Source of the DNA: Burkholderiaceae bacterium
GTDB lineage: Bacteria; Pseudomonadota; Gammaproteobacteria; Burkholderiales; Burkholderiaceae_C
Direction of reading: 5' to 3'
Length of the DNA: 64,000 bases
Assembly (NCBI GenBank): GCA_031253795.1
Contig: JAIRVR010000031.1
Location: 62,001 to 126,000 of the forward strand
Part shown: positions 31,940-41,563 of the stretch, piece after piece
Layout of the letters: every line of letters starts with the position of its first letter
Position numbering within the stretch: the first letter of the stretch is position 1
Notes under the pieces: model-generated
Seen by the model: the letters and a program-made list of their open reading frames with translations, nothing else
Told to the model about the DNA's origin: nothing
Database searches by the model: none
Made by a program: the position numbers and the translations under genes

Positions 31940-32148
31940 AGTGAACTTCCTTACTGAGACGCTCAAAAACCACTGGCGGCCTGCATCTCAATTGCCGCGA
32001 ATGCCGGGAAAACCCTCTAAGTGTTAACCCTTAAGCTAAGTATAAACCACTAGTTCGATCATTGCAAATGCGCAGTTGTAAGCGCATGCCCCGTCCTGCG
32101 CCCACCTGCCTGCTCCATGCGCGCGCAGGCATGGGATGATTCCAGCCT

Positions 32149-32700
32149 ATGACAGAGCCCTCCGCCTCCCTCGCACCCTGGCACATCGAGCCGCTGAACC
32201 CGGCCGAGGCGCCGTGGCCGCTGCTGCTGTCGGCCGATCCCTCGCGGGAGAAGGTGCGTGGCTATCTGGCCGGTTCCACCTGTTTCGCTGCGCGTGAGTC
32301 TTTCCAGCGCGAGGGCCAGCCACCGCGGCCCGGTGGGCGCGGCGAGGTCCTGGGCCTGTGCGTGCTGGTGCCGCTGGATACCGATGGCACCCAGGATGAC
32401 GGCCCTCCGGCCTGGGAACTGATGAACATCGCCGTGGCCGAGTCCCTGCACCACCGGGGACTGGGCACGGCCCTGCTGCGCCGGGCCATCGAATGGGCGA
32501 GGACCCAGGGCGCGCCACGGCTGGAGGTCGGCACGGGCAGCTTCGGCGACCAGTTGGTCTTCTACCAGCGGGCGGGTTTTCGCGTCACGGGCATAGACCG
32601 CGATTTCTTTCTCAGGAACTACACCACCCAGCTGTGGGAACGGGGCGTGCAGCACCGCGACATGCTGCGCCTGGCGCTGGAGCTGTCCAAGGGCCGCTGA
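32149..32700 (+). CDS. GNAT family N-acetyltransferase
   Basis: WELMNIAVAESLHHRGLGTALLRRAIEWARTQGAPRLEVGTGSFGDQLVFYQRAGFRVTGIDRDFF. Confidence 0.92.
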   Translation: MTEPSASLAPWHIEPLNPAEAPWPLLLSADPSREKVRGYLAGSTCFAARESFQREGQPPRPGGRGEVLGLCVLVPLDTDGTQDDGPPAWELMNIAVAESLHHRGLGTALLRRAIEWARTQGAPRLEVGTGSFGDQLVFYQRAGFRVTGIDRDFFLRNYTTQLWERGVQHRDMLRLALELSKGR

Positions 32701-32765
32701 CGGCCCCGCGCAAGAGCGAATCACGGGCACAAGGGCATGACGCGATCATTGAGACGCATTCGTCA

Positions 32766-33447
32766 TCGTCACGCGCGACGGATTGGGAGCGGAAAGCGAC
32801 GGCTACTGGTCGCGGGGCTTCGAGATCCAGAACTACGAGATCGATGGCGTGCCCACGGCCAAGCCCCGTACGCAGCTCCATGCCGATGCCGGCAGCCGGG
32901 GACACCGGGGCGCGGGCCTGGACCTCTCCCGCCTGCTGTACGGCAGGCTCAACTCCAGCATGGCCCTGTTCAACCTCAAGCAGGACAATCTGGCGGTGTG
33001 GCAGGCGCAATTTCCGGGCAGCAATGTCTAAAAGGCCGGGCAGAACACCACCTCCCAGGGGCTGGAACTGGAGCTGAGCGGCGAGCTGGCACCGGGCCGG
33101 CAGATTTCTGCCGGCTATGCCAGCACCCTGACCACGAACGCCGAGGGCCAGCGCATCACAACACCATGCTGCCGCGCCACAGCGTCAAGCTCTTCAGCAG
33201 CTACCGTCTGGGTGGCGCATGGCAGGGCGGCGGCGTGAACTGGCAAAGCCAGGTGGGCGACGCCACGGTACGCCAGGGCAGCCATGCCGTGGTGAACCTG
33301 ATGGCGCGCTATGACATCGAAAGGCACTGGAGTGCGTCGGTGCACCTGAACAACGCTCTGGACCGCAAGTACTTCAGCTACGCGGGCCACTACCGCCACT
33401 ACGGCACGCCGCGCAATCTGACGGTGGGCGTCAAATACCGCTTCTGA
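32766..33447 (+). pseudogene. decayed TonB-dependent siderophore receptor
   Basis: Plug fragment VIVTRDGLGAESDGYWSRGFEIQNYEIDGVPTAK fused to late barrel LDLSRLLYGRLNSSMALFNLKQDNLAVWQ, in-frame TAA at ..GSNV*KAGQNTTSQGLELELSGELAPG.., then frame change to LPRHSVKLFSSYRLGGAW...LNNALDRKYFSYAGHYRHYGTPRNLTVGVKYRF. Confidence 0.85.
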
Positions 33448-33506
33448 GCCCGGCCCCTGTCCCCCTGCAAGGCCTTGCAAATCTGGCCGGCAGGGGACGC
33501 CCCGCA

Positions 33507-33824
33507 TCAGTCCGACGACATCTTCATCAGCACCAGACCCGAGACGATGAGCACGGCCGCGCCGATGCGCATGGCGCTGACCTGCTCGCCCAGCACGAAG
33601 ATGCCGACGAGAAAGGCACCCACGGCGCCGATACCGGTCCAGATCGTATAGGCCGTGCCCAGCGGCAGGCTGCGCATGGCCACGGCCAGCAGGCCGAAGC
33701 TGGCGACCATGGTGACGATGGTGATGGCGCTGGGCACCAGCCGAGTGAAGCCATGCGACTGCTTCATCGAAAACGCCCAGACCACTTCGAGCAGCCCCGC
33801 CACCAACAGATAGACCCATGCCAT
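33507..33824 (-). CDS. sugE: SMR family guanidinium/quaternary-ammonium exporter
   Basis: MAWVYLLVAGLLEVVWAFSMKQSHGFTRLVPSAITIV...LPLGTAYTIWTGIGAVGAFLVGIFVLGE; SugE/Gdx-type. Confidence 0.93.
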   Translation of the reverse strand: MAWVYLLVAGLLEVVWAFSMKQSHGFTRLVPSAITIVTMVASFGLLAVAMRSLPLGTAYTIWTGIGAVGAFLVGIFVLGEQVSAMRIGAAVLIVSGLVLMKMSSD

Positions 33825-33842
33825 GGAAAAACTCCTGGTTCA

Positions 33843-33894
33843 GCCGGGTCGTCCCGGCGCATGCAAGTCCCTGGATCGGGGGAGGCCGTCCTCC
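33843..33894 (-). promoter_or_regulatory. guanidine-II (mini-ykkC) riboswitch candidate
   Basis: Minus strand: GGAGG-ACGG-CCTCC (33881-33894), 22-nt linker, GCCGGG-ACGA-CCCGGC (33843-33858); two hairpins with ACGR loops, 18 nt before the sugE ATG. Confidence 0.9.
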
Positions 33895-34007
33895 TGGCAG
33901 GGGCGTTGCGCCTCCTGCATGGCCACCAGTTTAGGAGAAAGCCGGTCCGGCGGCAGCACCTCACCCGGGAGCCCCGGCACCACCTGGGTGGTTGCGGCGC
34001 AACAGCT

Positions 34008-34481
34008 TCAGACCGCCTCGTCCAGCAACAGATTACCCACCGTGGCCCCCAGGCCCGCCACGCGCTTGCGCAGCTTGAGCACGGCCTTGTCCTTGCTGAT
34101 CAGCAGCGCCTGGTGCTGGCTGGCCAGGTCCAGGAAATGCTGGTCATCGGGATCGGTGCAGACAAAGCGGATGCGCGGCGCGTCATCCACGTATTCCACC
34201 GCCTCGTCAAAGGCCTGGAGCACGCCCTCGGCCGTCTTGCCGTAGAAGGCCACGCGTGGCGCGATCTGGCTGTAGTGCAGCACACGCTCCAGCTCGATGC
34301 GCTGGGCCTGGTCGGCGATCCAGCGCATGCGGCCCTGCTGCACCAGTTCGCGGATCGGAGGAATGTGCGGATCGTCGAAGATCAGCATGTCCAGCACCAC
34401 GTTGGTATCGAGCACCACGGGACGTGGCTGCGGGCCCTGGTAGCCGTCATTGCACTGCGGCCAGCGCAGCACGATCTTCAT
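34008..34481 (-). CDS. PIN-domain putative toxin family protein
   Basis: RPVVLDTNVVLDMLIFDDP...YVDDAPRIRFVCTDPDDQHFLDLASQHQALLISKDKAVL. Confidence 0.85.
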   Translation of the reverse strand: MKIVLRWPQCNDGYQGPQPRPVVLDTNVVLDMLIFDDPHIPPIRELVQQGRMRWIADQAQRIELERVLHYSQIAPRVAFYGKTAEGVLQAFDEAVEYVDDAPRIRFVCTDPDDQHFLDLASQHQALLISKDKAVLKLRKRVAGLGATVGNLLLDEAV

Positions 34482-35758
34482 GGGGCGCCACCCTCCGCCG
34501 CGTCGCCTGCGGCCTTCCGGGGCTTGACCGTGCCGCGCACCATGTCGAAGCGGAACAGCCGGCATTCGATGGGACCGTTCCACATGGGCGTGCGGCGGGC
34601 CTCTTTCAGGCGCATCTTGCCGGGCAGCTTGAGGTCGGGAGTCAGCATCCAGGCACTCCAGCCGCTGTAATTCTTCTTCCAGTGGGTGGCCAGCTGGCCG
34701 AAGAACTCCACGCCGTCCTCGGTCTGTGCCGTCTCGCGGCCTGCACGCTCGACGACCGCCATGCGGTCGCCAGCGCTGCGGCCTGCCGAACCGGCCGCGG
34801 CAATGCGCTCGCCATAGGGCGGATTCAGCAGCATGATGCCCGGCTGTTCGCAGGGCGGCATGCGCTGCAGCGCGTCACCACCGCGCAGCTGCACGGTCTT
34901 GCCGACGCCGGCGCGGTCCGCGTTGCGCTGGGCAAAGTCCACCATGCGGTGCGCCACATCGGAGCCATAGATGCCCACCGGGCTCTCGGGCAGGATGGCG
35001 GCCTCGGCCTCGTCGAGCATGGCCTCCCAGACATGTTTCTGGTAGGGCACGAGCTTTTCGAAGGCAAAGCGGCGCAGGATGCCGGCCGGTATGCGGCGCG
35101 CGATCTGCGCGGCCTCGATGACCACGGTGCCGCTGCCGCAGCAGGGGTCGTACAGCGGCTGGGCCTGTTCGCCGTGCGGGTCCCAGCCCGTGGCGGCGAT
35201 CATGGCCGCAGCCAGGGTTTCCTTGAGCGGGGCATCGCCCTTGTCCTCGCGCCAGCCGCGCTTGAACAGCGCCTCGCCCGAGGTGTCGATGTAGATGGTG
35301 GCTTCGTCCGTGGTCAGGTGCAGGTGCACGCGCACGTCAGGCTGGCGTGTTTCCACGTCGGGGCGCGCACCCTTCTTGGCGCGGAAGCGGTCGGCGATGG
35401 CGTCCTTGACGCGCAACGCCGCGAAGTTGAGGCTGGTCAGCGGGCTGTGCTGGGCCGTGACTTCGATCTTGAAACTCTCGCGTGTGGAAAACCAGATCTC
35501 CCAGGCCACTTCGCTGGCGGCGCGGTACAGGTCGTTCTCGTTGCGGTACAGGGACTGGGACAGCTGCACCAGCACGCGCTGGGCCAGGCGGCTGTGCAGG
35601 TTCAGCAACATGGCGTCGCGCCACAGGCCGCGCACCATCACGCCACCACGGCCCACCAGGAGGTCGTGGCCGCTCAGGCCCGTGATCGCGTGGACCTCGT
35701 CGGCCAGAAAGCCCTCGACGCCGGCGGCGCAGGGCAAAAACAGATGCAGTTGGTTCAT
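34478..35758 (-). CDS. THUMP-domain class I SAM-dependent RNA methyltransferase (RlmL/TrmN family)
   Basis: MNQLHLFLPCAAGVEGFLADEVHAITG...DPCCGSGTVVIEAAQIARRIPAG...GIMLLNPPYGERI. Confidence 0.93.
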   Translation of the reverse strand: MNQLHLFLPCAAGVEGFLADEVHAITGLSGHDLLVGRGGVMVRGLWRDAMLLNLHSRLAQRVLVQLSQSLYRNENDLYRAASEVAWEIWFSTRESFKIEVTAQHSPLTSLNFAALRVKDAIADRFRAKKGARPDVETRQPDVRVHLHLTTDEATIYIDTSGEALFKRGWREDKGDAPLKETLAAAMIAATGWDPHGEQAQPLYDPCCGSGTVVIEAAQIARRIPAGILRRFAFEKLVPYQKHVWEAMLDEAEAAILPESPVGIYGSDVAHRMVDFAQRNADRAGVGKTVQLRGGDALQRMPPCEQPGIMLLNPPYGERIAAAGSAGRSAGDRMAVVERAGRETAQTEDGVEFFGQLATHWKKNYSGWSAWMLTPDLKLPGKMRLKEARRTPMWNGPIECRLFRFDMVRGTVKPRKAAGDAAEGGAP

Positions 35759-35871
35759 AGCTTGGGTGCCGAGCATACGCGCACCGCGAATCCCCGCGCA
35801 GGCACCAGCCGAAACCACGCTTGCCTGTGCACCGTCCCGGGCCTACAGTGGCTGCATACGGGGAGAGCACC

Positions 35872-36945
35872 ATGGACACTCGCAATGCAGCCATGACGAC
35901 GGACTTCCTGGGCGCCACACAGGCGGCGCGCCTGGTGGTGCGCCACGGCCTGACACACTGCCTGCAAGGCCTGTGCGACACCATCGAGGCCGATTTCGCG
36001 CGCTGGCCCGATTTCGAGAAGTCGGCGCGCATCGCCCACCATTCATCGGGCGGCGTCATCGAGCTCATGCCGGTCTCGGACGCCCGGGACTACGCCTTCA
36101 AATACGTCAACGGCCACCCCGGCAACACGGCACGGGGCCTGCCCACGGTCATGGCCTTCGGCGCTCTGGCCGACGTGGCCACGGGCCTGCCCGTACTGCT
36201 CTGCGACCTGACGCTGGCGACGGCGCTGCGCACTGCCGCCACCTCGGCCCTGGCCGCGCGCCGCCTGGCGCGGCCCGGCTGCCACACCATGGCCCTCATT
36301 GGCGCGGGCTCGCAGGCCGAATTCCAGGCACTGGCCTTCACGGGGTTGCTGGGCATAGAGCGCCTGCGTGTCTTCGACATCGACGCCCAGGCCATGCACA
36401 AGCTCGTTGACAACCTGGGCCATGCGGGCGTGACGGCCCAGCGCATCACCTGCTGCACCAGCAGCGCCGAGGCCCTGGACGGCGCCGACATCGTGACCAC
36501 GGCCACGGCCGCCAAGCGCCGCGCCTGCGTGATCGCCGACGCCGATGTGCGCCCGGGCACCCATGTCAACGCCGTGGGAGGGGATTGCCCGGGCAAGACC
36601 GAACTGCCGGCCGCGCTGCTGCAGCGCGCGCGCATCTTTGTCGAATACACGCCGCAGACCCGGGTGGAAGGTGAAATCCAGCAACTGACCGCCGATGCCC
36701 CCGTCACCGAGCTGTGGCAGGTGATCACGGGCCAGGCGCCCGGCCGCACGCACGATACCGAGATCACGCTGTTCGACTCCGTGGGTTTTGCCCTGGAGGA
36801 CTATTCGGCCCTGCGCTACCTGCATGGCCTGGCCCGCGATGCCGGCATGCTGCAGCCACTGGACCTGGTGCCCGCACTGGCCGATCCGCGCGACCTGTAC
36901 CGGCTGCTGCGCGACGCCCAGCAGGCAGAACGCGGCTTTGGCTGA
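35872..36945 (+). CDS. ornithine cyclodeaminase
   Basis: VIELMPVSDARDYAFKYVNGHPGNT...ALIGAGSQAEFQALAF...HVNAVGGDCPGKTEL. Confidence 0.93.
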   Translation: MDTRNAAMTTDFLGATQAARLVVRHGLTHCLQGLCDTIEADFARWPDFEKSARIAHHSSGGVIELMPVSDARDYAFKYVNGHPGNTARGLPTVMAFGALADVATGLPVLLCDLTLATALRTAATSALAARRLARPGCHTMALIGAGSQAEFQALAFTGLLGIERLRVFDIDAQAMHKLVDNLGHAGVTAQRITCCTSSAEALDGADIVTTATAAKRRACVIADADVRPGTHVNAVGGDCPGKTELPAALLQRARIFVEYTPQTRVEGEIQQLTADAPVTELWQVITGQAPGRTHDTEITLFDSVGFALEDYSALRYLHGLARDAGMLQPLDLVPALADPRDLYRLLRDAQQAERGFG

Positions 36946-36970
36946 CACGCGGCCTGCATACCATAGGCCC

Positions 36971-37912
36971 ATGCACATGAACACCCACACCCCGTCCCTC
37001 CGGCTCATCGGCGTTCCCACCGACATAGGCGCCAGCCGCCTGGGCAGCGCCATGGGCCCCGACGCGCTGCGTGTGGCAGGCCTGGCGCCGGCACTGCGCC
37101 ATCTGGGCCGCCAGGTGGGCGACGTGGGCAACCTGGCCGGCCCCCCCAACCCGCAGACGCCACCCGAGCACGGATTGCGCCACCTGGCACCGGCCCGCAC
37201 CTGGATGGAAGGCGTGCACCGTGCCGTGGGCCAGGCACTGGCCGACGGAGAGCTGCCCCTGATGCTGGGCGGCGACCACAGCCTGGCCATGGGTTCGATC
37301 AGCGCCGTGGCCAGCCACTGCCGCGATCGCGGACAGGCGCTGCGCGTGGTCTGGCTGGACGCCCATGCCGACTGCAATACACCCGATATATCACCCAGCG
37401 GCAACCTGCACGGCATGCCGGTGGCCAGCCTCTGCGGCCTGGGCCCCTCGCCCCTGACGGCCCTGTCGGGCGGCCACCATCCGGCACTGCCGGCCAGCGC
37501 GCTGTGCCAGATCGGCCTGCGCAGCGTGGATGAGCAGGAAAAGCGCCTGCTGCACGGACTGGGCATCGAGGTCTACGACATGCGCGCCATCGACGAGCTG
37601 GGCATGCGCGAAGTCATGCGCCGCGCCCTCGACGGCCTGCATGGCAGCGACACCCACCTGCACCTGAGCTTCGACGTGGACTTCCTGGACCCGGACATCG
37701 CCCCCGGCACAGGCACACCCGTGCGCGGCGGCCCCAGCTACCGCGAAGCCCAGCTGTGCATGGAAATGCTGGCCGACACGGGCCGCCTGGGCTCGCTGGA
37801 CCTGGTGGAGCTCAACCCCGCGCTGGACCTGCGCAACCAGACGGCCGAGCTGGTGGTTGACCTGCTGGAGAGCCTCTTCGGCAAAAGCACCCTGGTGCGC
37901 GCCGACCGCTGA
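36971..37912 (+). CDS. arginase
   Basis: GVPTDIGASRLGSAMGPDALR...LMLGGDHSLAMGSIS...WLDAHADCNTP...LSFDVDFLDPDIAPGTGTPVRGG. Confidence 0.95.
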   Translation: MHMNTHTPSLRLIGVPTDIGASRLGSAMGPDALRVAGLAPALRHLGRQVGDVGNLAGPPNPQTPPEHGLRHLAPARTWMEGVHRAVGQALADGELPLMLGGDHSLAMGSISAVASHCRDRGQALRVVWLDAHADCNTPDISPSGNLHGMPVASLCGLGPSPLTALSGGHHPALPASALCQIGLRSVDEQEKRLLHGLGIEVYDMRAIDELGMREVMRRALDGLHGSDTHLHLSFDVDFLDPDIAPGTGTPVRGGPSYREAQLCMEMLADTGRLGSLDLVELNPALDLRNQTAELVVDLLESLFGKSTLVRADR

Positions 37913-37918
37913 GGTCAC

Positions 37919-38956
37919 TCAGGCCGGCGCAAGACTGACGCGCCAGCCATCGCCGGCCGCGGCGGTGGAAAAGCGCACCGGCAGGAACTGCGCTATCACC
38001 GCGAAATTGCTGTGTGCATGCGGCGTCAGCTCCGTGCAGGTATAGCTGGCGCCGTGCCCGCTGCGCCAGACAGCCAGCGCCAGCGGCAAGGCCCACTGGT
38101 CGGCCAGGTGCGCGCCCAGCGCAGCCTGGCGGGCCTGGTAACGGCGCACCTCGCACGCCAGGTCGTGCGCCACGTTTTCCGCGCTGATGCCTTTCCTGCC
38201 GAACTGCGTGAACACCTCGCTCAGGTGTTCATGGTCCAGTGTGACCAGCAGGGCGTTGCCAGGCCCCTCGTTCTGGCGCACCGCAGCCACCTGCAGCTGC
38301 TCGCCGGCCCAGCCCAGTGCCTGACCCAGTCTGTCCAGTTCGCGCTGGGCCACGGAACGGGGAAGCCCGGGCGCGAAGCACTCGGCACGGTTGGCGACCA
38401 GCGCGCCCCTTTCCTCCAGGTCAAAGGGCTGAAGCCTGTCGCCCGCCGGTCCCAGGACCGCGCTGATCTCGCCGCCACCGGCGGGATAAAAGCCCAGTCG
38501 GCGCAGTTGCAGCTCGCAAGGCGCGCCCAGCCTGCGCAGCAGCGGCGCATAGCTGCGCTCCAGAAAGTGGAAGGGCGGAGCGGCCGGATTGTGGGTACCG
38601 CCGACCAGCGCCAGGCGGCTTTCACCGTCGGCCAGCATCAGCGCGGGCCACAGCGTCTGCAGCAGCAGGGTGCAGCTGCCCGCCGAGGCGATCACGAAAC
38701 GGTACTCGCCCGCACGCACGGGGCCGGGCGTGAAATGCAGCGCCTGCGAATTCAGTTCGGCGCCCTGTACCTGCGCGCCGCAGATGGCGGCAGCGGCATG
38801 GACGCAGGCCAGGTGCTGGCGCATCAGGCCTGGCCTGGCGCGCCCGGCACGTATGCGCAGCATGGCAAAGGGCTGGCCCGTGCACATGGACAGCGCCAGC
38901 GCACTGCGCAGGATCTGGCCACCGCCTTCACCGGCCGCGCCGTCGATCTCGATCAT
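37919..38956 (-). CDS. rtcA: RNA 3'-terminal phosphate cyclase
   Basis: MIEIDGAAGEGGGQILRSALALSMCTGQPFAMLRIRAGRARPGLMRQHLACV. Confidence 0.95.
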   Translation of the reverse strand: MIEIDGAAGEGGGQILRSALALSMCTGQPFAMLRIRAGRARPGLMRQHLACVHAAAAICGAQVQGAELNSQALHFTPGPVRAGEYRFVIASAGSCTLLLQTLWPALMLADGESRLALVGGTHNPAAPPFHFLERSYAPLLRRLGAPCELQLRRLGFYPAGGGEISAVLGPAGDRLQPFDLEERGALVANRAECFAPGLPRSVAQRELDRLGQALGWAGEQLQVAAVRQNEGPGNALLVTLDHEHLSEVFTQFGRKGISAENVAHDLACEVRRYQARQAALGAHLADQWALPLALAVWRSGHGASYTCTELTPHAHSNFAVIAQFLPVRFSTAAAGDGWRVSLAPA

Positions 38957-39025
38957 CTTCTTGTTTCCTTCTTTTTGTTGTCGTGCCGCTGCGAGACAGG
39001 GATGGATACGGGCAAGCGCCGCGCC

Positions 39026-40012
39026 TCACCCCTTCACGCACACCACCTGCTTGAGCGTGTGCACCACTTCCACCAGATCCCGCTGTGCGTCCATGACCGC
39101 GTCGATGTCCTTGTAGGCCATGGGAATTTCGTCCACCACGTTGGCGTCCTTGCGGCATTCCACGCCCTCGGTGGCCTGGATATGGTCCTGCACGCTGAAC
39201 AGCTTCTTGGCCTGGGTGCGGCTCATCACGCGGCCCGCGCCGTGGCTGCAGCTCTCGAAGCTTTCCGGGTTACCCAGGCCGCGCACGATGTAGCTGCGCG
39301 CGCCCATGCTGCCCGGGATGATCCCCAGCTCGCCGCGCCGCGCGCTCACCGCGCCCTTGCGGGTGACGAACACGTCCTCGCCGAAATGGCGCTCGCGCTG
39401 CACATAGTTGTGGTGGCAGTTCACTGCCTCCACATGCGACTCGAAGGGCCTGGCGATGACCTTGCGCACCGTGGCGATGAGGTGGGCCATCATCACCTCG
39501 CGGTTGCGCATGGCGAATTTCTGTGCCCAGGACACGCCGCGCACATAGTCGCCAAAGTAGCGGGCGCCTTCCTCGAAATAGGCCAGATCCTTGTCGGGCA
39601 GGTTGCGCTGATGCAGCTCGGCGTCCTTCTTGGCCAGCTCGATGAAGTGCGTGCCTATGGCGTTGCCCACGCCCCGCGAACCCGAGTGCAGCATGAACCA
39701 GACGAAGCCCGCTTCATCCAGGCAGATCTCTATGAAATGGTTGCCGCTGCCCAGGGTGCCCAGGTGCTTGCGGTTGTTGGTGCCGGCCAGGCGCGGATGC
39801 AGCTCGCACAGCCGGTTGAACTCGTCGGCCAGTGTGGCCCAGACCTGGTCCACCGACACGGGCGGGTTCTCCCAACTGCCGGGATCGCGTCCCCGGTGGC
39901 GGGGCACGGAACCATGGGGCACGGCCTGTTCTATGGCAGAGCGCAGCGGGCCCAGATTGTCGGGCAGGTCCTCGGCGCGCAGCGTGGTCTTGGCCGCCAT
40001 CATTCCGCAGCC
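39026..40012 (-). pseudogene. rtcB: RtcB RNA ligase, 3' fragment (C-terminal ~327 aa), separated from its 5' part by the mobile element
   Basis: GCGMMAAKTTLRAEDLPDNLG...AGTNNRKHLGTLGSGNHFIEICLDE...SHGAGRVMSRTQAKKLF; upstream ends at the element junction. Confidence 0.93.
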
Positions 40013-40139
40013 GTTCTTACTACAAGGTAACTGTTACTTCAAGGCTTCACTCTCAGCCTGCTCTTGGATGAGCAGGTAACAGTCCCGTAAGCCAACCACC
40101 GTGGAGCGCACCGCTGTTACCGGAAAGAGAGCAGGTTTC

Positions 40140-41261
40140 TCAACGTTCTTCGCCTGGTGCCTGATCTGGAGATGGACCGTCAGCTGTGCCGGCCACCAGG
40201 TGAAGGGCGTGCGTCGGATGAGACCGCGTTTGTAGCCGATAGAAATGGAACAGGCCTTCTGGCATTGGCAGCCCTTGCTCATAGTCCTGCCAACGCCTGG
40301 TTGGCAGGCATACTCGCCGCGCCGCTGTGGCCGGTGTATCTCCTGCTGCCTCGCGCGCTGCAACAATGGCTTCAACTTTCGGCTCGTTATGAGCGCGACG
40401 AGCCCATAGTCGAGGAGCACTGTCGTTCTTCCTGACGAGTTCCATGCGTACATCATCCCAGTCCAGGAAGACGAGGACATCAGTGTCTTTGTCGCCATCG
40501 CGCCTTGCCACAAGTGCGAGGGCCGAATCGGCACCTGCATTTTTGTACTCAGCAATTGCGCCTTCTATCGTTGAGCGAGCCAGCAAAACATGGTCTGCGA
40601 CCAGCTTTCTCAGTCTCAGATGAGCCGCTCCAAGCTCCTCCATGCTTCGCCTTGCGCAACGGCGAACGTCGATCTTCTCGGGTTGCTCGTTCAAGACTCT
40701 CGCGTTGAATCCTTTGTCGGCGCTTAGGTGCCGCTTGTGGGCCGTGAATCGAACCGACTCCACCCAATTGTTGCCATCTCCTCTCATGTCGTCGTCAGAT
40801 TCGAAACCATGTACAGCACTTGCTCTGTGCTGGACATGATTGCGGAGACTGCACATGAAGCGGTAGTCCGAACAGCGTTCGAACGCTTGGGTGAGTTCAT
40901 CTCGGGCCGCTGTACAGAAGTTGAGCTCCAACTTCAAACACTTGAAGTCCTGAACAACTTGGTCGGCATAGCCCTTCATTGTCGTCAGCAGGTTCACTAG
41001 GTGACGGTTGGCTTGCTCAATGTTGTGTGCCACGTCTCGATACTCAAATGTGAACTCCAGCTTGGAACGTAAGCCAATCTCTGTGAGAGCCATCTCCATG
41101 CTAATGAAATTACCTAGCAGAAGCTCGTATCGCTGTTCAAAATCTATCGCATCCAGAAGCACCTCGCGCGCATGTGCAAGAGCGATGTAGCGCGCCTCCG
41201 AGATCGGCAGCTTGAGATGTGGGTTGATGACAGCTTGCTCTAGGGTGTATTGCATATTCAT
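40140..41261 (-). CDS. hypothetical protein with putative C-terminal XRE-like HTH
   Basis: 373 aa; C-terminal AAGDTPATAARRVCLPTRRWQDYEQGLPMPEGLFHFYRLQT looks HTH-like; no other family recognised. Confidence 0.6.
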   Translation of the reverse strand: MNMQYTLEQAVINPHLKLPISEARYIALAHAREVLLDAIDFEQRYELLLGNFISMEMALTEIGLRSKLEFTFEYRDVAHNIEQANRHLVNLLTTMKGYADQVVQDFKCLKLELNFCTAARDELTQAFERCSDYRFMCSLRNHVQHRASAVHGFESDDDMRGDGNNWVESVRFTAHKRHLSADKGFNARVLNEQPEKIDVRRCARRSMEELGAAHLRLRKLVADHVLLARSTIEGAIAEYKNAGADSALALVARRDGDKDTDVLVFLDWDDVRMELVRKNDSAPRLWARRAHNEPKVEAIVAAREAAGDTPATAARRVCLPTRRWQDYEQGLPMPEGLFHFYRLQTRSHPTHALHLVAGTADGPSPDQAPGEER

Positions 41262-41563
41262 GGCCGTCCCGCTCCTGCCCGCTTAAGGTGCTTCATTAAC
41301 TTCTCCCGAAGAAAAATTGCAGCATAAGTGCCGCTTGTGGGCCATGAATACGGGGCCAAGATCACCTGAGTAGGTACAGCACTGCGCAGAACACTCATAC
41401 AGGTCTACCCGCCAGGGACTGGTTCTCGTGCGCGCGCTCTCCAGCAACGGTTTGATGATTCTCGAATTTTTCGCGGCTGATGTCGCTCGGGTAGCTTTTT
41501 CTCACCCGCCGGGCTTCTCACACGCGGAGGACGCTTTGAACACGTTCTTAGTGGAGGCATACC

